NCBI GenBank assembly: GCA_945643635.1
Contig: CALZFC010000001.1
Span: 9,794,001 to 9,858,000 of the forward strand
DNA length: 64,000 nt
Direction of reading: 5' to 3'
Source: Allodiplogaster sudhausi
Taxonomy: Eukaryota > Nematoda > Chromadorea > Rhabditida > Diplogasteridae
Shown piece after piece: positions 21,901 through 32,052 of the stretch. The position numbers and the translations under genes are program-made. Under the pieces are notes generated by a model, which worked only from the letters and a program-made list of their open reading frames with translations, made no database searches and had not been told where the DNA came from. Position 1 is the first letter of the stretch, and every line of letters begins with the position of its first letter.

Positions 21901-22126
21901 AGATTAATAGCCCCACTGGATTATAAAATAGCATCATTCCCATTGCTAAACATTCAAAATGTTTTGCGTTAACAAATGCTGACAAATGTCCTGGCTCATG
22001 CGCGATGCAAGAAGCGAGCGCGCCAAGATGGTCGGCCCAGCGTTGCGCGGCGCCCTCGAGGGAGGAGTCGTAGCCGAGCGGCACGGCGGAATGACGCACT
22101 CGAAATGCATTATGGAACGACAGCAT
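15854..22126 (-). CDS. CAP-domain (SCP/TAPS, GAPR-1-like) protein, four exons interrupted by transposons
   Basis: CAP proteins are small, mostly extracellular or membrane-associated proteins with an alpha-beta-alpha fold. Exons 22126-21984, 21245-21109, 16120-16050 and 15940-15854 join in phase and give 145 residues ending in TGA. Motifs in order: FHNAFRVRHSAVPLGYD and AQRWADHLG (CAP helix 1), YGES (the conserved YGEN site), FYQEHLVYNY, AHFTQLVWRASRHMGIGIS (the CAP1 HFTQ motif), VVIKYDPPGNV (CAP2) and FFKNVIP, as in GAPR-1. The 5' exon at 22126 follows a good acceptor (ctccag), so the true start may lie upstream. The intron between 21109 and 16120 is 5 kb because a Tc1-type element starts 8 bases after the splice donor; another element fills the 21246-21983 intron. 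Coding sequence itself is unbroken, so the gene may still work. Confidence 0.8.
16305..16980 (+). repeat. Left terminal inverted repeat with 171-bp extra segment
   Basis: Matches the inverse of 20594-21100 with few differences from 16305 to 16746 and again from 16918 to 16980. The segment 16747-16917 has no counterpart in the right repeat; it holds a TATATAAG-like stretch near 16838. Both repeats keep an open frame with one hydrophobic segment (MIYVALVFCSFVL, at about 16615 here), which may be a chance result of repeat conservation. Confidence 0.8.
17106..18512 (-). CDS. Tc1-like transposase (DD34E), probable frameshift in the N-terminal domain
   Basis: It would cut and paste the element at TA sites. 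Exons after the first: 18192-17782, 17721-17630, 17537-17388 and 17295-17106 (TAA), all in phase, 281 codons. Catalytic residues: first Asp in VFTDECR, second Asp in QDNAPMH, Glu in NVIELLW; 34 residues separate the last two, so DD34E. Other family marks are KHPVKVHVYGGISWRG, WPAESPDLN and a C-terminal EAKGDNF. The first exon (about 18512 or 18437 to 18304) gives a helix-turn-helix-like stretch (ILRIIRMQETPHAKLPALG) in one frame, but its donor fits the other frame (KFTSLQKSIART), so one base is gained or lost near the GGGGTGGC run at about 18340-18347. Intron 1 contains (GA)n. With this defect the copy may be inactive. Confidence 0.8.
18601..18970 (+). repeat. Three-copy minisatellite with (CT)n spacers
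   Basis: Units start at about 18624, 18726 and 18836 (102 and 110 bases). Each reads AATCATCCTCTC, then a consensus-like splice acceptor (gattttcag) followed by GACTCGAATATGGCC, and ends in a (CT)n run. It lies just upstream of the cargo gene, so it triplicates a potential acceptor. Confidence 0.85.
19020..20441 (+). CDS. Cargo gene of the transposon; possible BEN-domain-like protein with Arg/Ser tail
   Basis: Exons 19020-19130, 19198-19313, 19367-19610, 19657-19689, from 19740, 19933-20116, 20165-20262 and from about 20332 to TAG at 20441. Order of parts: a Trp-containing N-terminal module (VAWEKKRSSGIQEFTVFAKD, then YKCTVVFSG), as often precedes coiled coils in BEN-domain proteins; a Ser/Pro/Arg linker (SPRRSLISSPSRSLISP); a coiled-coil-like helical stretch (ERVGILMSGISTIRVNG); a C-terminal helical region (MSKDEVTSIAERAKNASVFA, FEDERDRYEPLF, HHFFPINESQK) that fits a BEN domain only loosely; and an RSRSRSR tail ending DFSEDEH. 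Phase agrees at all junctions except that between the exons at 19740 and 19933, where no donor of the needed phase is clear. BEN is my inference; no transposition role is shown. Confidence 0.5.
20594..21100 (-). repeat. Right terminal inverted repeat, 507 bp
   Basis: Inverse of the left repeat without the 171-bp extra segment. On the minus strand it contains an open frame of about 80 codons with the same hydrophobic segment, an RSKAPLFD stretch and a Gln-rich end. No function can be assigned. Confidence 0.8.
21318..21911. mobile_element. MITE-like element, 594 bp, in a CAP-gene intron
   Basis: The ends match as inverted repeats: GCTATTAACCTAGGAAGAAAA at 21318 and the inverse TTCTTCCTAGATTAATAGC ending at 21911, with further inner matches (TGAGCTCAAC and GAGCTCAGC near the two ends). 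It has no plausible open frame. It fills most of the intron between the CAP exons at 21984 and 21245. Confidence 0.65.
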
Positions 22127-22198
22127 CTGGAGAACAAGGAATATTAGCCACGTCCCTCTGGAATCTCAAACTCTTTAGAACTTTATCACTAATCAGAG

Positions 22199-24072
22199 CT
22201 ATTTCATTGAATCACTGAACGGGACAGATCGTTGGCATTCGACTCTACCTTTATTCTCCATTTCGTCTCTCTTTAACTCAAAGAACAAAAGGAACATAGT
22301 GAAAAAGAAATGTTCCTCCCGCTTAAAAGTGGCTCGGTCGAGGTTCGGCGCTGGAATTCGATCGCGCGCCGCATTGGCAAAGATGTTCGCCAAGACTTCG
22401 TTGAACCGTAATTGTATCATACTTGATCGCTTTATTTGGTAAGCATATAAGACGGAAAATTTGTTAAAAAATAATACGGAAACATTAAAAAAAAATTATA
22501 TTTACTGCCTTAAAAATTAATTGTAAGCTTACCGTTCTCAGCGACTCGAATCGATAGTAGCCGTTTCGCCTAGAGTACTCTACTTGATCGCTGAAGGTTA
22601 TCGATGAGGATTCAAGACTTTTCATATCTAAAATTATAATTTATGTGGAAAGGATCTAACTAAATTGATGAAGAAGTTAGCGGCGGCGGCGGCGGGAGAG
22701 GAGGCACTGGAGTGGAAGTGAAAGATGGCTGCGCGGTAGTTGATAAAGGCAATGGCCAAGTTGCTACAACAATTGGCGCAAGCGGAGGGAGCGGCCGTGA
22801 AATAGGAGGTGATGGAGTTGTGGCAGAAATGAACTGTGGCCGAGTGGTAGTGGATACTGCTGGTGTCCATGTTGTTGACACAACCGTCACCGGCCATGGC
22901 GGCTGCAGAGAAATGCGAGGCGGTGGTCGCGGCAGCGGCGGAGTCCAGGAAGACGAGTCGAACCGCCGAAGAGTGTACCACAATCTATGTACATACATAT
23001 GTAAATATGTTACATATATAAGTTGAAAACAAATTGAAGCAATCTTAAGGATTTTCCTGATAAATGTTACGGTCACTATCTGTACAGGTTCAATAAGATT
23101 GTGATTTAATATTTAAAAATAATATAAAATCACGTGTCTATTAAAAGTAGATCATATAGCTTGAGTACTTAAACAAGACCAAAAATCATATTCTGACTCG
23201 ATCGATATTCGCGCGAATGCCGTGGAGAGGACACGCGGGGCGGGCTGATCGAGAAGGGAGAGAGTCTGCCATTCGGGACGAGTAAGGACGAAGCCGGTCG
23301 ACGCCTCGGCAATCCGCATCAGAATGATTGGCATCTCAACATGAGTCGAAGAGAGGAAAGGACATTTGCAACAAAAAAAATTAACATCGCTTATTGGCGA
23401 CGAGATACGGATAAGAATACCTGTCTAGTACACAATGCAACTTCCGGCTTGGTAAGAAGATACTGGGTATCTCTTTTCTCTCTTCATTTCTCGCTCTCTT
23501 CCTCAATTACATTATGCTGCGCAGTGACAACAGCTGTGATGCAAGGTGCCTGGTCCCCAGGGCGGAATGCTTCTGGGAGTGTTGAGATGCCCGTGGCCTC
23601 CGCAATGACGTCAGTGCGCAACGCATCGCGGTTGCACGTGCACGCCTGCGGCACGCGTCGCGGTTCGATGACCGGCATCGCGCAGCCGCAGAGTCTTCGA
23701 GAACAGTTTTTACAAGGACTCGGTGGAAATGTGAATAGTTTACATATCATTGCGAAAAATTTTAATTATAGTTGCAATACTTTTTTCTATTTTCGCTAGA
23801 AAATTTTGTCGATGCAAAAAGAGTGACTCGAGCGTATATTGTGCATTGGCGTGAATCGCGTTGACGCGACTCAGCACGAACTCGAGACGGGATACCTTCG
23901 AATAGTTTTTTTTTTAAATTTTTTCTTTGGTAATTTATTTTTCCTCCTCCTTAATACTCATATAACAAAGCATAAAAAAATGTAATATTTTAGAAACTGA
24001 AAAAAAAACATGTTTTACCTCGGCAACTGCCGATGAAATGACGGCGAAGAAGACGAGCAGGATTGATAGCAT
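22199..24072 (-). CDS. Candidate upstream exons: signal peptide, Pro/Thr-rich linker, unassigned segments
   Basis: The clearest exon is 24072-24019, encoding a signal peptide (MLSILLVFFAVISSAVAE) with donor gtaaaa; it is followed in phase by an exon from 23895 (VSRLEFVLSRVNAIHANAQY). Other likely exons: 23750-23560 (Cys-containing, CMPVIEP-like region with a donor near 23512), 23334-23170, about 22985-22680 (Pro/Thr-rich, PPWPVTVVSTTWTPAVSTTT, mucin-like), 22627-22533 (SITFSDQVEYSRRNGYYRFE) and 22420-22300 (RFNEVLANIFANAARDRIPA). Phases do not yet close. They precede the CAP exon at 22126 on the same strand and may be the N-terminal part of that gene, giving a secreted CAP protein with a mucin-like linker, or a separate gene. 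No family recognised. Confidence 0.35.
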
Positions 24073-25065
24073 TTCAATCGTCTGATAATTGAGAGGAAGT
24101 GGAAGAAGAATAGAAGAAAGGCACTCGAATCGGTTGCCATCTCTCGTGCAAGGTTTTATTTCCTCAAGAGATCGCGACATCATGAAATACCACTACTTTT
24201 GCTCTTTTGTTCCTTTTAGATGTTTCCCAGAATCTGAGTGTAGCCCATCTTTCCACGTATTTCCGGGAGAATGCTCACAAAACAATGCGATTTTTGATAG
24301 CTGTCTGGAATAATGGAAAGACTAGAGGAGAACAAAAGAACCACATCGTGAGGTGAGAAGGAGACAGCTCGGGGTGACAACGAGGCAGAAGGAGAGAATG
24401 AGGGAAGAGACACAATTTGGTTAGAGGAAATTTTTTAAGAGAGAGGGAGAGAGTACGAGAGAAAGTGAGAGGATGAGAAAGAGAAAAGTACAGTCTCGTA
24501 TGGCAGGTTGAAGTCCACCTCAAGATAGAGGTCGAGAGGGGGCAATAAGTTCCTTCCTCTTTTGTGAAGAAGGCAATTGCAGTGAAAGTCCAATTCATTC
24601 TGCTCAACCTTCACTCTTGCCGTAATTGTTTGTTGTTTACGCTCACACATCAATTCTCTCGCGGTCTTTTTGTCGCTAATTTTTCATCTCTGTATATTCA
24701 CACATATGTATGTACATACATACATAGATATCTCCTTTAGTCCATACGCGCTCGTTCAGTTTCTCTCAATTCTTGTGCCACTCTCTCTCATTCTCTTCGT
24801 TTATTCTTTATCACTCTCTCTTTCATGTTCTATCTTCTTTGTTTTTTTTATCGTTTCTCTCGCTAGCTTAATTTTTTCCTTCTCTCACATTCATCGTCAA
24901 TTCTATTTTGCTTGCTATTCCATTCTCACGATATTTCTATCTAATTCCATTCTCCTTCCCTACCATTATCATTATAGTTCGTACTCTATAACTGCTTTGT
25001 ACTTACTCTTTACTTATTTATTTATTTATTTATTTATTCTCTTTCATTCTCTCTCTCTCTTTCTT

Positions 25066-25098
<33 letters not shown>

Positions 25099-25615
25099 TT
25101 CTCATCTCTCTCTCTCTTTCTCTCTCTCTCTCTTCGTAGCCTTCTTCTTCTCTCGTATTCAACCAGCCTATTGCTAACAGTTCGTCACCGACTTCTTCGC
25201 TCTTTGGCTTCTCAGTTTTCCCTTGTGTTGAGAGCAGTCATTTTTTGGTCGCGATCATTCTAATGATAAACTACAACTATTTTCATCGACCTTCCTACTT
25301 CCCTTCAACTTTGCTTCCTTTGTTACGCATCAAGTATATAACCATAAGAACTAATATAATTTTAATTTTTGTAAAAGTTGCAAAAGTAAGAGTATTTTAT
25401 TCACACTGTCAAAAATAATTCAAATTCTTGAACAAAACAAAAGTTCAACCGTAAAGAATTAGAGATCATAGAGAAACAACCACTTCAAACTATGTTTCTT
25501 GTTAGAGTAGCAGTTTGGCATTATCTGCTCCTTGAGCTCAATGAAATTATTCTTTTGGCGGGAAAGACGAAAATTCAAATTCTTGAATATTCAGGAGCGA
25601 TGAAGATTGAAGCCG
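24073..25615. other. Mostly non-coding; CT-rich tracts 24740-25135
   Basis: One possible minus-strand exon (about 24625-24492, encoding LDLYLEVDFNLPYET before a gtactt donor) has coding-like codon use but no partner exons or family. The (CT)n-rich block at 24750-25135 has TATT tandem repeats near 25015-25040. Confidence 0.3.
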
Positions 25616-25783
25616 TCATCCACGATGCGGGAAGGAGTCGAAGACGAAGCGACGATTGAAGTCGAAAGTGTTAAGAGATGAGCGAGGGTAGAAAAGGCTG
25701 AGAATGCCATTGCCGTAGGGGTCATAGCGAGGGAAAGCGAGAGTGGCGAGGGCCAAGAAGCAGAGGAGCAGAAGGCGCAGCAT
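25616..25783 (-). CDS. Small secreted peptide, 55 residues
   Basis: A single-exon frame from ATG at 25783 to TGA at 25616. Residues 1-16 form a strong signal peptide (MLRLLLLCFLALATLA), with cleavage expected before FPRYDP. The mature part, about 39 residues, has no Cys and is rich in aromatic and Arg residues, with Tyr/Phe spaced regularly (FPRYDPYGNG, FYPRSS, FDFNRRFVFD) and ends FPHRG. TATAAAT lies at 25841-25835, 52-58 bases upstream of the ATG, in the right place for a promoter. It resembles a small secreted or peptide-precursor gene. No dibasic-flanked neuropeptide array is present beyond one RR, so function is open. Confidence 0.6.
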   Translation of the reverse strand: MLRLLLLCFLALATLAFPRYDPYGNGILSLFYPRSSLNTFDFNRRFVFDSFPHRG

Positions 25784-25834
25784 GGGAAAGAATGGAAAGA
25801 ACCGAGAAGGTGACGAAGTCGGCCGGGAGATGGC

Positions 25835-25841
25835 ATTTATA
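25835..25841 (-). promoter_or_regulatory. TATA box of the small secreted peptide gene
   Basis: TATAAAT on the minus strand, 52 bases before the start codon, giving a very short 5' leader. Confidence 0.6.
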
Positions 25842-25861
25842 GTGGTGAGAGGAATGGTCAT

Positions 25862-27130
25862 TCATGTACATACGTACATCAATACGTGTACAGAAAGTCT
25901 CATTCGCCGAAAAAAACCTTTTCCAAGCTTTAATTCTCGGTATTTCACCGTCTCGCTTTCATGCCTATTTCTTTCTCTCTTTCTTTCCCTCTCACTTTCT
26001 CTCTCATTTTCTCTGTTTCTCTCTCGGTTTTACCATCTAGAAATTCCACTTATCAGTTTCTACGGAGAGTGATAAGATTAATGTAACAGAGCGAATTTGT
26101 TTTTCCAACCTCCTGCTTATCACGAGATGTTTTGTGAGGGGTGTGAAGTTGACGGAATGGCGAGAGATAGAGAGAGAAGAATTCTAAAGAGTTAGTGTGT
26201 GAGGGAATAGCACAGAGCAAGGAGAGAGAATGGTTCTCGAGCAGAAAAGTGAAGGACAAAGCTTTTTTTTCCAGACAGACGTGTAATGCTATTGAAAACG
26301 AAAATGGTGCTGCGTTTTGGTCTTATGTCGCGGAAGTCTTGCATTCTTCAGAAAGGAGAAGCCAAAAAAGGTTCAAATGTTGATCGAGAGGGTGAGAGAG
26401 AGAAAGTAAAATGAGAAAATGTGAGTTAAGCGGAACAGAAAATCGAGATGAACGGAAAAGGAAATTGTGTGTGGAATGGAGGAATTGCATGAGAGACAGA
26501 TTCTGCACTCTGGCTTGTGATCTCCCTGTTTACAACGAATCGAGAATAAGAAAGGGCAAGATCGCGTTCTCTGTTCTTCCTTTGCTCACATTCCAGTTTC
26601 GAAATAACCCAATTAATTTGTATTATGATTAATTCAATTGATTTATTAAGTACATATAATGCAAAGAGTTCTAACAGACCGTGAAGAAATACATTCACGT
26701 CAAGTTCTTTATTATCGACATCGTCATGAGCGAAAGTGCCCGAGATGGGGGTATTTTAAGAAATAAGATTTAAAATATTGACATTGAAAACTGGTTGTGA
26801 GGGCTGATTGTGAGATGTAAATATGTGTTTAAAAATGGTTCCATAACAAACATCCGCTACAATTGCACTTTGGGTTTCGAATAACATTAATTAAATTTCA
26901 CTCTAAAACAAAAATGAAAGGATGAATTATAATTAGAGATGGCACGAGCAAATAAATATCGATTAAACTTTTCGAGTAACACTTTAAATGAAAAATAAGC
27001 ACACCCTGATTTGGCCTGACAATGATTTTCATACTCGCTAGAACACCGATTTGCACGTACACATATCTTTGTCAAATGTAACATTTAAAAAAAACTTAAA
27101 ATTAAAAGAAGATAAAAAATAATTGAATCA
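25862..27130. other. Intergenic, nothing supported
   Basis: CT-rich near 25970-26035 and GA-rich near 26160-26480. Frames here have no splice partners or recognisable motifs. Confidence 0.5.
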
Positions 27131-27743
27131 TTACGCTTTCCTCAAGAATTCTGAAGTTTCGTAGTCCAAGTTCTCACGGCGAGGAGTCGCTGAAGTACAT
27201 TTTAGTCATTTTTCTTTCTAACAAATGTATATAATTCAAACTTTAATTTAGCGTTTCTTAAAATGCGTACAAAGATACGTATAGGAATATTAAAAAAGTA
27301 AATGATCAGAGCTGTTTCATTTCCATCAGAACATTTCATTGTTCAAAACTGGGTAATGAATTCATCTTTACCAACTTGTAATAAATAAATAAAAGAACAA
27401 AAGACTTACTATCAGTGAGCCAGAAGGCCTCAGCTAGCTGATGCGGTTTGAGATCGGCTTCCGATGCTCCTGAGAAGTACAGTTTACTGCACCGTATCTC
27501 CTAGGTTCTACTTCTATTCTCTCTTTCTCTCCTACCTCTTTTTTTCATTTTTTTACTTTCTCTCCCACACCTGTTTACATCTCCGTCTAGATCAGTATCT
27601 TCATATCTTCTTATTTTCTTTCTCCTTCTCCTCTAACATTCTTCTTTTGCCTTCTCTCGCTTCCACTCTCGCCCCCTCCACCTCTCAGAATACTCAATCT
27701 TTCCAATACAGAATACTGAGAATACTCTGTCCCTTTCTCCCTT

Positions 27744-27788
<45 letters not shown>

Positions 27789-30700
27789 CAGACCTTCTCG
27801 CGGCCGCGGCACGACGGTGTCATCGTCGCTTTCAACGACAACTGCAGGCGACGCTGTCGTCCGCTTCGGCTGAGAGGTCGTCGAACACGGCTCGCCTCCC
27901 GTGCAGGATCGAGCTTCGTGTGATGAGCCTGGGGAGAGAGAGAAAAAAGGAGAGAGAGAGAAAGCGAGACAAGGCTCAAAGTTGAGACAGCATTTTGAAA
28001 ACAGAAGTGCCACTCTGAGTGATATTTCTCAGACGAGTCCCTTTATTGCATAAGATAACAGGGAGATGTGTCACTGACAAAGGACAATGAAAAATGGTCT
28101 TGTAAAGCAAAAAAACACACTTGAATAACAGTGATCAATGATTATTGATCTCTTCAAAAGTTTTACTTGTACAAAACTCTCGTTTATACAACTGTCACTT
28201 TGGCGCAAGTTGAACAGGTTCGAAATACCGCGGTCTAACGAACTCTGATTCTGAGAGGTCTCAACGCGAGCGGAAAAAATAATGATTCATGAGAAAGATT
28301 TAAGAGAGCCTCTCTGTATGCCTCCAGTAGGGCGTGCCCCAGATCCAGACGTTGGATTTCGAATGTGAAAACATAGTCGGGCATGGCACTGGGCCCCAGT
28401 AACAATATTAAATGGCAAAAATTTTTTTTCAAAAAATATTTTTCCGTGAACAGGTAAAAGTATGGATAATTTCTGAATTGATGTATCTCGCTTCAAACTC
28501 AATATTTTTCAATTTTCTTTTTATTAACGGAATCAACGTTGGATTCTGAACAAAATTAGCCCAGATGTCTTTCAGTCAACTATTTTTTTCACATCGAAAA
28601 ATTACTTTTAATATTTGAATTTGACGGGTAAGTACCTTATAGTCATTTGTGTGTGGGTGTTATATCTCAAAATGTAGAGCATTAAAAACTGTATAACATA
28701 TATTCTTTTCGCTTCGTGTGCACTACCCCTAAGGGGTGGAAAATAGGCTCAAATATGGGTACCTCGGATATGTAGGATTCAAGGAATGCGTAAAAAGAAG
28801 TTAAATTCTTGTTGTAACATAAAATGAACCATTTCATTCGATTCAGCACGTGCTTCTATTCAAAAAAGCTCCATATCAAAATTTCATAAAATTATCATCT
28901 TCCATGAAAAAAATACATTTTTCGATTTTTCAGCCATTGTCAGAAAATGACCTAAAACTATTCGAATCGCTGTATTTTCAATGTTTTCAGTGAGAACAGA
29001 ATGCGGATAGTACTATTCAGTACGCGACAAAATTCTCTACAACATAAAAATATTTACATCTGGATATGGCGTCCCTAACAATGACAGTATCGATTATCCT
29101 ATGGCGGTCGCGTCAAAACTGACAGATCCGCATTTTACAACTTCTCGTGCAATCTTAATGTTTCTTACTCATCCAATGCATCATTCTGCTCCACGAAGCT
29201 CACAAAGGTCAGGACCGATGTTTGTTTTACAGATCTCCCGTGGTAAAAGCCCGCAAAAGGGTTTGCACGCGCGCGGCTTCGAACCTGGGACCCATGACTT
29301 TCGTGCACAACCAATTGGCTAAAATGACGTTATAAAAATCATTTCAGGAAAGTGACAAAACCAATCTTAAAGGTTGACCTATCAGCCGATAGCTATTTTT
29401 GCGCTCTATGGAAATAAATATATCCGCCAAACAGTGTAAATTGACGGTAAGGTCAAATAATTGGCCAAAATATTCGAACCCAAAAAAGTAGATCAATAAA
29501 GCTATTCATGATAACGTGATGTATGGGAAAGTTGTTCGTCTGAGCGAAAGCTATAGAATGGCATATAACATGTGGGGACAAGTTCAATCCGCGGGCAATA
29601 ACAGCCGCGAAAATGTCCCCCTAAAATATTGACTTTTCAACGGACTCCAGGGCACTTTTTAGGTACTCTTACTAATAGAGAGGACATTCTTTATCAGTCA
29701 CTATTATCTATTCGGCTGGAGTACCGAAAAAGTGCCCTGAAGTCCTTTGAAAAGTAAATTTGTTGGTGATACATTAACGCGGCCTTTATTACTCGCGGAT
29801 TGAACTTATCCCCACATGTTATATGGCATTCTATAGCTTTCGCTCAGACGAACAACTTTCCCATACATCACGTTATGATGAATAGCTTTTTTGATCTACT
29901 TTTTTGGGTTCGAATATTTTGGCCACTTATTTGACCTTACCGTCAATTTACACTGTTTGGCGGATATATTTATTTCGATAGAGCGCAAAAATAGCTATCG
30001 GCTGATAGGTCAACCTTTAAGATTGGTTTTGTCATTTTCCAGAAATGAATTTTATAACGTCATTTTAGCCAATTGGTTGTGCACGTCGAAAGTCATGGGT
30101 CCCAGGTTCGAAGCCGCGCGCGTGCAAACCCTTTTGCGGGCTTTTACCACGGTAGATCTGTAAAACAAACATCGGTCCTGACCTTTGTGTGCTTTGTGGA
30201 ACAGAATGATGCATTGGATGAGTAAGAAACATTAAGATTGCACGAGAAGTTGTAAAATGCGGATCTGTCAGTTTTGACGCGACCGCCATAGGATAATCGA
30301 TACTGTCATTGTTAGGGACGCCATATCCAGATGTAAATATTTTTATGTTGTAGAGAATTTTGTCGCGTACTGAATAGTACTATCCGCATTCTGTTCTCAC
30401 TGAAAACATTGAAAATACAGCGATTCGAATAGTTTTAGGTCATTTTCTGACAATGGCTGAAAAATCGAAAATGCTTTTTTTCATGGAAGATGATAATTTT
30501 ATGAAATTTTGATATGGAGCTTTTTTGAAAAGAAGCACGTGCTGAATCGAATGAAATGGTTCATTTTATGTTACAGCAAGAATTTAACTTCTTTTCACGC
30601 ATTCCTTGAATCCTACATATCCGAGGTACCCATATTTGAGCCTATTTTCCACCCCTTAGGGGTAGTGCACACGAAGCGAAAAGAATATATGTTATACAGT

Positions 30701-32003
30701 TTTTAATGCTCTACATTTTGAGATATAACACCCACACACAAATGAGTATAAGGTGCTTAACCGTCAAATTCAAATATTAAAAGTAATTTTTCGATGTGAA
30801 AAAAATAGTTGACTGAAAGACATCTGGGCTGATTTTGTTCAGAATCCAACGTTGATTCCATTAAAAAAAAGAAAATTGGCAAATATTGATATTAAAGAAA
30901 GTTATGGGGACTTCAACTTTTTCCATACATTTGCATGCCCAGACAAGGAAAAAAATTTTATAACAAAATTGACCTTCTAATTTTCTTCATAGTGCGCATG
31001 GGTACCCCAAATTAAATTTTGGATAACCAAATCAGAAATTTTTGCCCCGGGGCAGGCTCCCACTGAGGACTGCTTGATCCTAACAGAGAGGCTCTCTTAA
31101 TTCAAAAGTTCTTCAAACAATAAAAAAATTGCATAAAGTAAAAGACGTAAGAAACAACTAGTTATGCCTTAAAATAATTAATAAGAAATATTTATATAAG
31201 TAATAACATTTCTAATTAATAATATTTTTATTAGATAATGAATGAGAATAGAAGCGAATAACCTTGGCAGCCGCTGCCGGCACCTCGTCGCCATTCCGCT
31301 TCGCAGACGCGCGTCCTCAGCTGGCGGCCGCACTCGCAGCCGCCCCACTCATTCCATTCTGACCAGCGGGCGGCCGGCTCTGTTCAGGTAGAAAGAATGC
31401 CTTTTTTCATATTGTCTTTATACATTTTATTAAATGTTTATTTTATAATTTTTACATTATACTATAATTTTCCTGTAAAACATATTTTCTTCAATAAAAT
31501 ATGTAAATAATATGCCAAACAGCACATTGGTGCAGATATTGCGCAGAACGTCCATTTATAATGTCGATTGAAGTAGTAATTTTAAAAAGATAACAAAAGA
31601 ACCTTGACTGTTCTCTTGGGCCGCGCGCCGCTTTCCTTCGGCGGCAGCGCGGCGGCTGAGCTCGAGAGATTTCCTCCGTGCGTCCACCACTGGCTTCCGT
31701 CGAATCTCTCTTGGCTCCTCCCGCAACGCGGCGTCCTCGTCTGCAGAGCCGTATGAAGATGCTGGGAGAACAGCGATATTTGCCATATTATGTTAACAAA
31801 TAAAAAAAATCTTCGACAAGTATAATCTCCCTCATTACATCCATTTACTATCTTTCAATCTCTTGCTAGTTTATTTTCTTTCTCTCCTTCTCGCTCAATC
31901 CTCTTATCTATCGTCATTTCAATCTTTCCCTCTTCCTTTCTCTCATTTTCAGCGCTCCTCTAATCATCTTTTCCTTTCAATTTCCCTCTGTCTCTCCTTC
32001 CCT

Positions 32004-32052
<49 letters not shown>

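Larger units (their letters stand above)
28304..31096. mobile_element. Fold-back (long inverted repeat) element, 2.8 kb, flanked by TTAA
   Basis: Ends GAGAGCCTCTCTGT at 28304 and ACAGAGAGGCTCTC at 31096, each bordered by TTAA (28300-28303 and 31097-31100), consistent with a TTAA target duplication as in piggyBac-type insertions. Two arms of about 1.1-1.2 kb (about 28500-29640 and 29690-30890) are highly similar inverted copies around a centre of roughly 50-100 bases. There is no transposase, so it is non-autonomous. It lies wholly in one intron of the TSP1 gene, splitting the second TSP1 module's coding exons (27928 and 31263). Confidence 0.8.

Noticed and set aside
24492..24655. Possible minus-strand exon (LDLYLEVDFNLPYET)
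   Set aside because: Coding-like codons and a donor, but no acceptor, partner exon or family.
29101..30289. Matching 73-codon frames in both fold-back arms
   Set aside because: They overlap the tRNA-like boxes and exist twice only because the arms are inverted copies; no protein family fits.
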